From Flavobacterium fragile (GTDB lineage Bacteria > Bacteroidota > Bacteroidia > Flavobacteriales > Flavobacteriaceae), in NCBI RefSeq assembly GCF_023634865.1, contig NZ_JAMLJN010000004.1, positions 124,001 through 188,000 of the forward strand: a DNA stretch of 64,000 bases, written 5' to 3'. Numbering within the stretch: the first letter of the stretch is position 1; the number at the start of each line of letters is the position of its first letter. Below, in pieces: positions 52,423-60,352 of this stretch. Position numbers and translations under genes: made by a program. The notes beneath the pieces are model-generated. The model saw nothing but the letters and a program-made list of their open reading frames with translations. It did no database searches and was not told the DNA's origin.

Positions 52423-53005
52423 GAAATTTCTTTACTCCTGCTAATATTTCGACATCCAAATCATTTTCTAAAGGCACAATCGGACACGAATATTCATAAT
52501 TATAGGCACAATACGGATTGTAAGCTTTGTTGAAGTCAATAGTCCAAGTTTTCCCCTTTTGTACTTTCATATCTACGTATCTCCCACCAATGTAGCTTTC
52601 TTTTCCGCAAGTTAAATCGGAAAAAGGTAGAAACAAATAGTCTTCATAACCCAATTTTTTTGATAAATCTAGGTTCTTGTAAACATTTAATTTTAAGTTT
52701 TTACCTTCGATAGTAAAATGAAGTTCACCATATTTCACATACAATGGCGTTCTAGAAGTTGTGGTTTTCATTCTAAAAGCTTTCTCCTTTTTAGTTCGGA
52801 TAAAAGTAGCTTCTACAATATATTTTTCATTCAAAGGAAAGAAATCTAAACCTTTAAAAGATTTGAAATCTTCTTTCATTAAAGGACTTTTCAATGAATC
52901 CGCAAAACTTTGATTCAGTTCCGCTTGAAATTTTTCAGCATAAGTCAAGTCTTTTTGTGCAAACGCAAAAGCCGAACAGAATAGGAAAATCAAAAGTTTT
53001 TTCAT
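52415..53005 (-). CDS. DUF1684-family secreted protein
   Basis: A 196-residue exported protein with a signal peptide MKKLLIFLFCSAFAFAQ. It carries the DUF1684 pattern: DFKSFKGLDFFPLNEKY, LYVKYGELHF, LFLPFSDLTCGKESYIGGRY and YNPYCAYNYEYSCPIVP. I start at the ATG at 53005, which begins the signal peptide, not at 53014. A -7 element (TATTTTTG, 53028-53021 minus) fits this choice. The function is unknown. Confidence 0.9.
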   Translation of the reverse strand: MKKLLIFLFCSAFAFAQKDLTYAEKFQAELNQSFADSLKSPLMKEDFKSFKGLDFFPLNEKYIVEATFIRTKKEKAFRMKTTTSRTPLYVKYGELHFTIEGKNLKLNVYKNLDLSKKLGYEDYLFLPFSDLTCGKESYIGGRYVDMKVQKGKTWTIDFNKAYNPYCAYNYEYSCPIVPLENDLDVEILAGVKKFHD

Positions 53006-53065
53006 AGAATTCATTTTTTACAAAAATATATAATTTCTATAACATTTTATTGCGTATCGCTTTCG

Positions 53066-53073
53066 TAATTTTG
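53066..53073 (+). promoter_or_regulatory. MFS gene promoter -7 element
   Basis: TAATTTTG, 16 bp before the ATG at 53090. Confidence 0.55.
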
Positions 53074-53089
53074 CAACAGAAACAAAGTC

Positions 53090-54316
53090 ATGTTAAAACG
53101 CGCTTTCCATAAATATATCGATAATTTCAGAGGCTTTTCTCGCGAAATTTGGATTCTTACCTTAATAACTTTCATCAATCGTGCCGGAACTATGGTGCTT
53201 CCTTTCTTGTCAAAATACTTGAAAGAAGATTTACATTTTTCGTACAGCCAAGTCGGATGGATTATGGTGAGTTTTGGTTGTGGTTCCATTTTAGGATCTT
53301 GGTTAGGCGGAAAATTATCAGATAAAATCGGGTTTTACAAAATCATGATTTTCAGTTTATTAACTAGTGGATTTGCTTTTTTTGGTTTACAATTTATAAC
53401 GAGCTTCGAAGGTTTAATAATCGCCATGTTTTTAATCATGACCGTTGCCGACATGTTTCGTCCCGCCATGTTTGTATCTTTAGGAGCTTACGCCAAACCC
53501 GAAAATAGAACGCGCGCTTTAACGTTAGTGCGATTAGCCATTAATTTAGGTTTTGCAGCAGGTCCAGCACTTGGAGGCTTGTTAATTATGAGTGTTGGCT
53601 ATAAAGGATTGTTCTGGGTAGATGGTGCCAGTTGTATTTTGGCGATATTAATTTTTTGGATTAAAGTCAAAGAAAAGAAAAAATCAAAATACACAGATAA
53701 GGAACATCCTGGCGAAGTGTTAACCCATTCGGTTTTTAAAGACACCCCTTTTTGGATTTTCTTAACGGGAACTTTAATTACAGGAATTTTATTTTTCCAA
53801 TTGTTTACAACTATTCCTTTATATCACAAAGAACAATTCAACTTAAGTGAATTTCAAACTGGATTGTTATTGACATTAAATGGTGTTTTGGTCTTCTTAC
53901 TAGAAATGCCAATCGTGAGTTATATCGAAAAACATAAAATCAACAAACTAAAAGTCATTACGTATGGTTGTTTGGCAATGGCGATAAGTATTTATTTGCT
54001 ATTAGTAAACAATTGGGCTGGCATTTTAATTATCATGATGATTTTCATGACATTTGCTGAAATGTTCGCTTTTCCATTTTCGAATTCTTTTGCCATGAGT
54101 CGCGCTCCTAAAGGTCACGAAGGTCGTTACATGGCCATTTTTACGATGAGTTATAGTTTGGCTCATATTTTAAGTGCCAAAACAGGAATGGAAATTATTT
54201 CTTTATTCAGTTATCAAACCAACTGGTTTTTTATGGGAACTCTTGGTGTTATTGGTGTTTTACTTTTCATTTGGACCAAAAAAATAGTAGCAAAAGAACC
54301 TCCAAGAAATCTTTAA
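53090..54316 (+). CDS. MFS transporter
   Basis: A 408-residue inner membrane transporter with 12 predicted helices. The conserved loop 2-3 motif is GGKLSDKIGFYK. The N-terminus has FINRAGTMVLPFLSKYL, the middle loop is short and charged (VKEKKKSKYTDKEHPGE), and the C-terminus ends TKKIVAKEPP. It belongs to the drug/peptide-type MFS of Bacteroidota; the substrate cannot be read from the sequence. Its stop codon abuts the first BlaI-type operator of the next gene. Confidence 0.92.
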   Translation: MLKRAFHKYIDNFRGFSREIWILTLITFINRAGTMVLPFLSKYLKEDLHFSYSQVGWIMVSFGCGSILGSWLGGKLSDKIGFYKIMIFSLLTSGFAFFGLQFITSFEGLIIAMFLIMTVADMFRPAMFVSLGAYAKPENRTRALTLVRLAINLGFAAGPALGGLLIMSVGYKGLFWVDGASCILAILIFWIKVKEKKKSKYTDKEHPGEVLTHSVFKDTPFWIFLTGTLITGILFFQLFTTIPLYHKEQFNLSEFQTGLLLTLNGVLVFLLEMPIVSYIEKHKINKLKVITYGCLAMAISIYLLLVNNWAGILIIMMIFMTFAEMFAFPFSNSFAMSRAPKGHEGRYMAIFTMSYSLAHILSAKTGMEIISLFSYQTNWFFMGTLGVIGVLLFIWTKKIVAKEPPRNL

Positions 54317-54372
54317 AACTAAAAATTTAGTTAAATAACTATAAAAACAGTTGTGAAACTAAAAATATAGTT
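54317..54372. promoter_or_regulatory. Three tandem BlaI-type operators
   Basis: Three copies of AACT-N8-AGTT lie at 54317-54332, 54337-54352 and 54357-54372, starting exactly 20 bp apart. The inner eight bases are A/T-rich. BlaI/MecI proteins bind similar dyads. The sites cover the -33 region and reach into the spacer of the promoter for the BlaI-like gene, so autorepression is likely. Confidence 0.75.
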
Positions 54373-54381
54373 ATAGATTTG
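54351..54381 (+). promoter_or_regulatory. Promoter of the BlaI-BlaR1-type operon
   Basis: TTG (54351-54353), 20 nt, TAGATTTG (54374-54381), 20 bp before the ATG at 54402. The second and third operators overlap it. Confidence 0.65.
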
Positions 54382-54401
54382 ATTTATCAAAACGATAAGT
54401 C

Positions 54402-54761
54402 ATGCAAAAACTAACCAACAAAGAAGAAGAAATCATGCATATTTTATGGAAGCTTAAAAAAGCTTTTGTAAAAGATATCATGGAAGAAATCACTGATGAT
54501 AAACCTCATTACAACACGCTTTCTACTATTGTTCGTAATTTAGAGGAAAAAGGATATGTAAGTCATAATGCTTACGGAAAAACGCATCAGTACTTTCCTA
54601 TCGTTAAATTGGAAGATTACCGAAAAACCTTCATGAATACCGCTATTGAAAATTATTTCAATAGTTCGTACAAAAATTTAGTTTCCTTTTTTGCTGAAGA
54701 AGAAAAGATTTCGGCAGATGAACTTCGTGAAATTTTAGCATTAATCGAAAAAAAGAAATAG
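54402..54761 (+). CDS. BlaI/MecI/CopY-family repressor
   Basis: A 119-residue winged-helix repressor. It starts LTNKEEEIMHILWKLKKAFVKDIMEE, with the recognition helix in HYNTLSTIVRNLEEKGYV and a dimerising helical end FFAEEEKISADELREIL. Members are inactivated when a partner membrane protease (BlaR1 type) triggers their cleavage. The partner gene starts 1 bp downstream. Three operator-like dyads precede the gene. Confidence 0.93.
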   Translation: MQKLTNKEEEIMHILWKLKKAFVKDIMEEITDDKPHYNTLSTIVRNLEEKGYVSHNAYGKTHQYFPIVKLEDYRKTFMNTAIENYFNSSYKNLVSFFAEEEKISADELREILALIEKKK

Positions 54762-54762
54762 C

Positions 54763-56787
54763 ATGGAAAATCTACTGCTCTATTTTGTAAAAGCAAACGG
54801 ACTCATCATTCTGTTTTATTTGATGTACGTTTTATTTCTCCGAAAAGAAACCTTTTTTACCACCAATCGTTGGTATTTGATTAGCGGTTTGGTATTGTCT
54901 TTGATTTTACCTTTGATTACGTTTACAAAAACGATTTGGATGGAACCAACACCAATTCCAGTGGTATATGAAGAGGTATTTTATGCTAATAACAATGCGT
55001 TTGAATCTCCTATTCAGGAAACAACTTTAGATTGGACTTTAATTTTAACTACAGTTTATACAGTAATTTCAATCTTACTATTGATGAAAATTACTTTTGA
55101 ATTGGCATCCTTTTTTAATAGAATCCGTAAAAATGAAAAGCAAAAAGAAACCAATTATATCTTAATTCATTCTGATACAACGGAAAATCCATTTTCGTTT
55201 TTTCATTACATTGTGATTAATCCGAATCGATTCTCTAAAGAAGAATTCCAACATATTTTAACGCACGAAAGCATTCATGTGAAGCAAAAACATTCCATTG
55301 ATGTATTGCTTTCAAAACTGTTTTGTGCTTTCTTTTGGGCAAACCCAATCGTTTGGTTGTATCGAAAAGCGATGTTACAAAACTTAGAATTTATTGCCGA
55401 TAACGAAACTTTTCAGCAAATCGAAAACAAATACAAATATCAAAGAACCTTATTAAAAGTAGTGACTCATCAACACGACTTAAGTATTACAAATCAATTT
55501 TATCAATCATTAATCAAAAAACGAATCGTTATGTTACACACAAATCAATCCCACAAAAGAAATGCTTGGAAGTACGGAATTATTCTTCCGCTATTAGTAG
55601 GTTTCATCTTATTATTCCAAATTGAAACAGTGGCGCAAGTAAAAGAAAATTCAAAAGTAACAGCTTATGCTGTTGAAGTGGATTATTCTCATATTGTTAC
55701 CTCTAAAACTTCAGATACTGAAATTAAAGAAATTGAAAATGCATTTAAAGGTGATGAGTTCACTTTAAAAATCAGCAATTTAAAACGTAATAAAGAAGGA
55801 GAAATCATCGAAATTAAATTAGAATTTTCCTCTAAAAAGAATTCTAAATCTAAAAATATAAAAATTGTAAAAGGTGACAAACCAATTCAACCAATTAAAA
55901 TTTTCATAAAAGAGGACAAGAATGAAGAAAAAAGTGTTGGATTTGAAGAAGTTTCAAATTTAGTTACTGGAAAATATATTTCTTTAGATGAATCAATTGA
56001 AGCCGATTCAAATTCCGAAGGCTATACAATTGATAATATGGTTAAAAATGGAAAAAAAGTAAAAATGATTATCAACGGAAAACTACAATCAGAAAATGAC
56101 AAAATTAAAATTCCATTAGATCAAGAATTAGATGTTTTAAAAGAACTAGATGAAAAAGAATTAAAATCAAAATACAACATTGATAAAAAAGAAGGCGAAA
56201 TTTATTATGAATTATTGACTAAAAAAGAAGAAGACAAAATCGCTAATACTAGTTGGGGAATAAGTTATCAAGCAGGTCCACCAAGTACTGAAAAATTTAT
56301 TGAAGATTTAGCTAAAGACCAAAATATAGATCTTTCAAAATCAAAAATAATATTTAATGGGGTTGAATATAAACAATCAGAATTAAACAATATTGATTAT
56401 AAAGATTTAAAAAAAATAAACATAACCATTAATAAAAGTCAGAATAAAACTGAAAATGATATCATTATTTTAGAAACTAAGAATGAAAATTTAAAACCAT
56501 TTGAATTCAAAAAGATTAGTAGCGATAAACCAAAACCAAGAGTTATAACCATAAAAAATGGTGATGATGTTGTTGTTTTTGATGGTGACAAAATTAAGTT
56601 CCCAGGCTATCCTACGCACTATTTAAAACAACTGAAATTAGAATTAAAAGGTAAAATTCTGGAAGACAATATTGATTTCTTTAAAAATTATGAGTTTGAA
56701 AAAATTAAAGACCTAATCATTATTGAAGATGAAATGTCACCAAAAGAAAAGAAAAGAATAAAAAAAATAATTATTGAAACCAAATAA
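54763..56787 (+). CDS. BlaR1-like M56-family membrane metalloprotease
   Basis: A 674-residue membrane protein with four N-terminal helices (about residues 5-25, 36-55, 92-115 and 270-285). Its cytoplasmic zinc site is HESIH (H168, E169, H172) followed by FIADNETF, which holds the third ligand. From about residue 290 a long Lys/Glu-rich periplasmic region contains repeated beta segments. It lacks the penicillin-binding domain of BlaR1, so the signal is not evidently a beta-lactam. No beta-lactamase gene is nearby. It pairs with the BlaI-like repressor. Confidence 0.9.
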   Translation: MENLLLYFVKANGLIILFYLMYVLFLRKETFFTTNRWYLISGLVLSLILPLITFTKTIWMEPTPIPVVYEEVFYANNNAFESPIQETTLDWTLILTTVYTVISILLLMKITFELASFFNRIRKNEKQKETNYILIHSDTTENPFSFFHYIVINPNRFSKEEFQHILTHESIHVKQKHSIDVLLSKLFCAFFWANPIVWLYRKAMLQNLEFIADNETFQQIENKYKYQRTLLKVVTHQHDLSITNQFYQSLIKKRIVMLHTNQSHKRNAWKYGIILPLLVGFILLFQIETVAQVKENSKVTAYAVEVDYSHIVTSKTSDTEIKEIENAFKGDEFTLKISNLKRNKEGEIIEIKLEFSSKKNSKSKNIKIVKGDKPIQPIKIFIKEDKNEEKSVGFEEVSNLVTGKYISLDESIEADSNSEGYTIDNMVKNGKKVKMIINGKLQSENDKIKIPLDQELDVLKELDEKELKSKYNIDKKEGEIYYELLTKKEEDKIANTSWGISYQAGPPSTEKFIEDLAKDQNIDLSKSKIIFNGVEYKQSELNNIDYKDLKKINITINKSQNKTENDIIILETKNENLKPFEFKKISSDKPKPRVITIKNGDDVVVFDGDKIKFPGYPTHYLKQLKLELKGKILEDNIDFFKNYEFEKIKDLIIIEDEMSPKEKKRIKKIIIETK

Positions 56788-56790
56788 CAA

Positions 56791-56819
56791 AAAAATCCCA
56801 AGTCAATCGGGATTTTTTA
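56791..56819. terminator. Terminator after the BlaR1-like gene
   Basis: Stem AAAAATCCC (56791-56799) and GGGATTTTT (56809-56817) with a 9-nt loop that can extend the pairing imperfectly. Confidence 0.75.
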
Positions 56820-56825
56820 TTTTTA

Positions 56826-56833
56826 TATCTTTG
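56826..56833 (+). promoter_or_regulatory. Promoter -7 element of the 46-residue gene
   Basis: TATCTTTG, 15 bp before the ATG at 56849. Confidence 0.6.
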
Positions 56834-56848
56834 TCAAAAATTTAAAAG

Positions 56849-56989
56849 ATGTTCAAACTATTAGCCAAGCTAAACAAAGCGCTTTTACCGAGTTTCACTA
56901 AACAAGGATTAGATCCTATTAAAGCAAAAAAATGGCAAAAGGCAATTATTGCTTATCGCTACTGGGTTACGGTTAATTCTTTGAACTAA
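56849..56989 (+). CDS. Conserved small basic protein of 46 residues
   Basis: A short frame from ATG 56849 to TAA 56989 with its own -7 element. The product is basic: MFKLLAKLNKALLPSFTKQG, then KAKKWQKAIIAYRYWVTVNSLN. I recognise similar 46-residue proteins in Flavobacteriia, some of which carry an SsrA-binding protein label that I think is an error. The function is unknown. Confidence 0.75.
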   Translation: MFKLLAKLNKALLPSFTKQGLDPIKAKKWQKAIIAYRYWVTVNSLN

Positions 56990-57064
56990 ATAAATTCAAA
57001 TTATATTTTCTTAATTCATAATTCAATCTTTGGTTTTGAAAATTTTTTTGAACACCATTAATTT

Positions 57065-57475
57065 CTAATCTTCTTTATCCTCGTTATAAGCTTTCTTAAC
57101 TTTCTTTTCTGAAGTTTTCACTTTAGCTTCAGCTTTGTTGCTTTCAGATTTTGCTTTTCCTTCAGCAGATTTTACTTGTCCTCTTTCAGAAGCACTATTA
57201 GATTTCACTTCTTTTTTTGTTTTAGCTACTTTTTCGTCTGACTCTTTTTTTGCTTTTAAAACATCTTCTTTAGCTTCTTTATTTTTTTTCTTGTTTTCTT
57301 TTTTTTCAGATTCAGATTTTGCTTTTATCTCTTTTTTTCTATCTTCAAACTTTTTCTTGTTTTTTTCAAGTTGTTCTTCCTTAGCTTTTTTTGCTTCTTT
57401 AGTTTCCTTTGGTTCTTGAGCTAATGCTCCTAAACTTAACATTAACGATAATCCAAAAAGTGCGATTTTTTTCAT
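57065..57475 (-). CDS. Secreted Lys/Glu-rich coiled-coil protein
   Basis: A 136-residue exported protein with signal peptide MKKIALFGLSLMLSLGALAQ. The mature part is almost only Lys, Glu, Ala, Ser and Asp and should form a long charged helix or be disordered. It has no cysteine or enzyme motif. It may act as a periplasmic spacer or polyelectrolyte, but this is a guess. It lies 18 bp after a 91-residue gene on the same strand. Confidence 0.72.
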   Translation of the reverse strand: MKKIALFGLSLMLSLGALAQEPKETKEAKKAKEEQLEKNKKKFEDRKKEIKAKSESEKKENKKKNKEAKEDVLKAKKESDEKVAKTKKEVKSNSASERGQVKSAEGKAKSESNKAEAKVKTSEKKVKKAYNEDKED

Positions 57476-57493
57476 TTTAATCTATATAAATTA

Positions 57494-57769
57494 TTAAACA
57501 ATTTTGTGAATTCTTTTAACTGGTATAACTACTCCTTGTTTTAAAATTACTCGTTCATCTGTTACGCCCCATATGGTTGTTTCTACCATCTTTTTTGAAG
57601 CATCATCTTCAAAATAAATTTTAATTTTAACGTGCTCTAAATTCCCCAATGAAAGAGCTCTATCTAAATCATTCTTACGACTCAAAATAGCATCTTTATC
57701 TTCTAGTACTTCAACTTTAGGAAAATTTAAATTGGGTATTAATTCTTTGTCTATTAATTCAAAATCCAT
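57494..57769 (-). CDS. Conserved hypothetical protein of 91 residues
   Basis: A small cytoplasmic protein: MDFELIDKELIPNLNFPKVEVLEDKD in segments, then DLDRALSLGNLEHVKIKI and a closing beta part TIWGVTDERVILKQGVVIPVKRIHKI. The end resembles a small SH3-like beta-barrel. I recognise it as conserved in Flavobacteriia. I favour the ATG at 57769 (MDFELI) over that at 57775. The function is unknown. Confidence 0.75.
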   Translation of the reverse strand: MDFELIDKELIPNLNFPKVEVLEDKDAILSRKNDLDRALSLGNLEHVKIKIYFEDDASKKMVETTIWGVTDERVILKQGVVIPVKRIHKIV

Positions 57770-57892
57770 ATACATATTTCAATTAGTTAGGTTAATTCCA
57801 TAAAATTATAAAAAAAACATCATAAAGTGTATTTTAGTAAGTTTATTTTAAGTTAAAATTCTTATAATTTTGAATCAAAATATATGCCAAAA

Positions 57893-57916
57893 AAAAGAGG
57901 CTTAATAGCCTCTTTT
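57893..57916 (-). terminator. Terminator of the OmpW-like gene
   Basis: Stem AAAAGAGGCT (57893-57902), loop TAAT, AGCCTCTTTT (57907-57916); the minus strand continues into a T-run. Confidence 0.88.
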
Positions 57917-57940
57917 CTCTTAAAACCAACCAATAAACTG

Positions 57941-58603
57941 TTAAAACTTCATTCCAACACCTACTCCAAGTAACCAAGGATTGATATCTACATCAGCGGG
58001 AACAATTAAACCAGGCGCTAAATTAGAAGCATCAACTGTAACATCTGTATTTAAAAATAATCTTTTTGCATCTACGTTAATGAAAAATTTATCATCCAAC
58101 ATTAAGTCAAAACCTAATTGAGCAGCAAATCCGAAAGCATTATCATATTTAACATCTGCAACTGCACCTGATTTTACATTGTAGAAAAATGTATAATTTA
58201 CACCAGCTCCTACATAAGGTTTAAAAACTTTACTATCTGATGTGTAAAAATGATACTGACCAGTTAATGTTGGAGGTAATAACCAAACACTTCCTAAGTC
58301 AACATTTCCAGCTACTGTATTAACAGCTTCTACATTATGTTTTGTAGTCCCAAGGATTAATTCAGCTGCAAAATTTTTGGTAAAGAAATAAGTGAAGTCT
58401 AACTCTGGAACAATGGTATTAGAAATATTAACATCACCTCCAATTACACCAATTGTAGCGCTTTCATCAGGAGCTACACCAAGTGCTCTAACACGAACTT
58501 GCCATTTTTTAAAATCATTTGATTTTTCTTCTTTATCTTGTGCATTTACAAAATTTACTGTCATCAAAGACATAGCCATTAAAGCAAAAACTATTTTTTT
58601 CAT
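57941..58603 (-). CDS. OmpW-family outer membrane protein
   Basis: A 220-residue outer membrane eight-strand barrel with signal peptide MKKIVFALMAMSLMTVNFVNAQ. Motifs of the family are KWQVRVRALGVAPDE, VPELDFTYFFTKNFAAELI, LPPTLTGQYHF and PYVGAGVNYTFFY. It ends GVGVGMKF with the terminal aromatic needed for assembly. I use the ATG at 58603 because the -7 element TATCTTTG (58635-58628) overlaps the longer start at 58630. OmpW proteins form narrow hydrophobic channels. Confidence 0.92.
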   Translation of the reverse strand: MKKIVFALMAMSLMTVNFVNAQDKEEKSNDFKKWQVRVRALGVAPDESATIGVIGGDVNISNTIVPELDFTYFFTKNFAAELILGTTKHNVEAVNTVAGNVDLGSVWLLPPTLTGQYHFYTSDSKVFKPYVGAGVNYTFFYNVKSGAVADVKYDNAFGFAAQLGFDLMLDDKFFINVDAKRLFLNTDVTVDASNLAPGLIVPADVDINPWLLGVGVGMKF

Positions 58604-58627
58604 TTTGTTTAGTTTAAAATTATAAGT

Positions 58628-58635
58628 CAAAGATA
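58628..58635 (-). promoter_or_regulatory. Promoter -7 element of the OmpW-like gene
   Basis: TATCTTTG on the minus strand (58635-58628), 24 bp before the ATG at 58603. Confidence 0.6.
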
Positions 58636-58725
58636 TAGGGAGTAAAAAACATAAAAACTGATATAAATCATTGTTTAAAAATTATTAATCGCTAATTATC
58701 ATTTTAAAATGCTATAATTTTGATT

Positions 58726-58733
58726 TACATTTG
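58726..58733 (+). promoter_or_regulatory. smpB promoter -7 element
   Basis: TACATTTG ends only 8 bp before the smpB ATG, so the transcript should have almost no leader. Confidence 0.6.
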
Positions 58734-58741
58734 TAGTCGCT

Positions 58742-59194
58742 ATGCAAAAAACAGTTAACATACTTAACAAAAGAGCTAAATTCGATTACGAAATTTTAGA
58801 CAGATATACCGCTGGAATCGTTTTAACCGGAACCGAAATCAAATCGATTCGTCTCGGAAAAGCTTCTATTGCTGAAAGTTTTTGCGAATTTCATGACGGT
58901 GAATTATTCGTAATTAACTCCCATATTGAAGAATATTTATATGGAACGCATTACAATCACAAAGCTAAAAGTGAACGTAAATTGCTATTGAACAAACGCG
59001 AACTTAAAAAGTTAAATAAAGATTCGGATAACAAAGGTTTGACGATTGTACCGCTTCGTTTGTTTACCAATGAAAAAGGATTGGCTAAATTAGACATTGC
59101 CTTATGCAGAGGTAAGAAAAACTATGACAAACGCGAATCATTAAAAGAACAAGATACTAAGCGCGATTTAGATCGAATTAAGAAAAGTTTCTAA
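58742..59194 (+). CDS. smpB: SsrA-binding protein SmpB
   Basis: Partner of tmRNA in rescuing stalled ribosomes. The 150 residues show the OB-fold core [38 protein letters not shown], and the basic C-terminal tail [20 protein letters not shown], which reads the empty mRNA channel. It is normal in length. An XRE regulator gene follows 10 bp downstream. The tmRNA gene is not in this window. Confidence 0.97.
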   Translation: MQKTVNILNKRAKFDYEILDRYTAGIVLTGTEIKSIRLGKASIAESFCEFHDGELFVINSHIEEYLYGTHYNHKAKSERKLLLNKRELKKLNKDSDNKGLTIVPLRLFTNEKGLAKLDIALCRGKKNYDKRESLKEQDTKRDLDRIKKSF

Positions 59195-59204
59195 TCATTA
59201 TTTC

Positions 59205-59567
59205 ATGAAGGAAATTTTAAAGCAAGCCCGAATAGATAAAGAACTTTCAACTCGAAAATTAGCCGAAATCGCGAAAATCGATCAAGCCTTAATCAGTAAG
59301 TTTGAAAACGGATTTCGTATTCCAACCAAAAAACAAATTCAAGCCCTTGCCCAAATTTTAGAAATTGATTTGAAACCATTACTAGTCGCTTGGTATAAAG
59401 TAAAACTAGACCATAACTTCGATTTGAATCCTTTTGCCATTCAAGCTATTACCGAAATTCTTCAAGAAAAAGGCATTGAAGTCGGCAATTCCTCGAAAGA
59501 AAAAGAAATTACTTCCATTTTAGACGAATTGGAAATTTTAAAACAAAAATTAACGAATCTTCGCTAA
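59205..59567 (+). CDS. XRE-family helix-turn-helix protein
   Basis: A 120-residue protein with a Cro/C1-type HTH at about residues 5-60 (LSTRKLAEIAKIDQALISKFENG) and a helical C-terminal half of unknown role. The wording IDQALISKFENGFRIPTKKQ is common in regulators attached to restriction or toxin systems, but no such genes are nearby. It is close to smpB and may be co-transcribed with it. It ends on the base before the convergent pcm gene ends. Confidence 0.88.
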   Translation: MKEILKQARIDKELSTRKLAEIAKIDQALISKFENGFRIPTKKQIQALAQILEIDLKPLLVAWYKVKLDHNFDLNPFAIQAITEILQEKGIEVGNSSKEKEITSILDELEILKQKLTNLR

Positions 59568-60221
59568 TTAGTTTTTATTTTCTAAAAGTGGTACAAAACG
59601 GAAATCTCCAAATTCATGTTTTTCAAATTGCGTTTCGTTTTTACGAATCAACAATGTCATGATTTGCTCTTTTTCGCCGACAGGAATCACTAACCTACCT
59701 CCTATTTTTAATTGCGCCATCAAAGGTTGTGGAATAAACGGAGCTCCGGCAGTCACAATAATTCCATCAAAAGGAGCAAAATTTGGAAGTCCTTTATACC
59801 CATCTCCAAAGGTTAAATGCTTGGGTCTAATATTTAGTTTTGGTAATAAAACAGTTGTAGATTTAAAGAGTTCATTCTGACGTTCTACCGAATACACTTT
59901 AGCACCCATAGCACACAAAACTGCAGTTTGATACCCACTTCCGGTACCAATTTCTAATATTTTATGATCTTTTTGTACTTCTAACAATTGTGATTGAAAT
60001 GCAACTGTATAAGGTTGGGAAATGGTTTGCCCAGCTCCAATAGGAAATGCTTTGTCTTGATAAGCAAAATCTTCAAAACTAGAATTCAAAAAGAGATGAC
60101 GCGGAACTTTACTAATAGCCGCCAACACATTTTTGTCGGTAATTCCTTTTTCTTCCAATTGCTTTACCAACTGATTTCGAAGTCCTTGATGTTTATTAGT
60201 ATCTTTCAATTTGGGTACCAT
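59568..60221 (-). CDS. pcm: Protein-L-isoaspartate O-methyltransferase
   Basis: Repairs isoaspartyl residues in aged proteins using SAM. The 217 residues show the PCMT marks: AFPIGAGQTISQPYTVA, the SAM motif LEIGTGSGYQTAVL, VYSVERQ, FDGIIVTAGAPFIPQPL and GGRLVIPVG. It is cytoplasmic. It is convergent with the XRE gene with no base between the two stop codons. Confidence 0.94.
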   Translation of the reverse strand: MVPKLKDTNKHQGLRNQLVKQLEEKGITDKNVLAAISKVPRHLFLNSSFEDFAYQDKAFPIGAGQTISQPYTVAFQSQLLEVQKDHKILEIGTGSGYQTAVLCAMGAKVYSVERQNELFKSTTVLLPKLNIRPKHLTFGDGYKGLPNFAPFDGIIVTAGAPFIPQPLMAQLKIGGRLVIPVGEKEQIMTLLIRKNETQFEKHEFGDFRFVPLLENKN

Positions 60222-60307
60222 TTTAGTTGGGTAAAAATAGCTTTAAAATCTCAAAAAACAAATCGAAATACGAAGTAACTTTTTAATAAACTTTCGGAAT
60301 TTAAACT

Positions 60308-60337
60308 TTTGCACTTTCAACTAAAATCGTACTTTTG
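60308..60337 (+). promoter_or_regulatory. Promoter of the Gfo/Idh/MocA gene
   Basis: TTTG (60308-60311), 18 nt, TACTTTTG (60330-60337), 15 bp before the ATG at 60353. Confidence 0.7.
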
Positions 60338-60352
60338 ATAAAATTATTTTTT

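Noticed and set aside
54402-56787. Beta-lactam resistance operon
   Set aside because: The BlaI/BlaR1-like pair has no beta-lactamase or PBP gene nearby and the protease lacks a visible penicillin-binding domain.
57135-57419. Phe/Ser-rich frame opposite the Lys-rich secreted protein gene
   Set aside because: It is the complement of Lys/Glu codons (AAA/GAA giving TTT/TTC). The minus-strand protein has a proper signal peptide.
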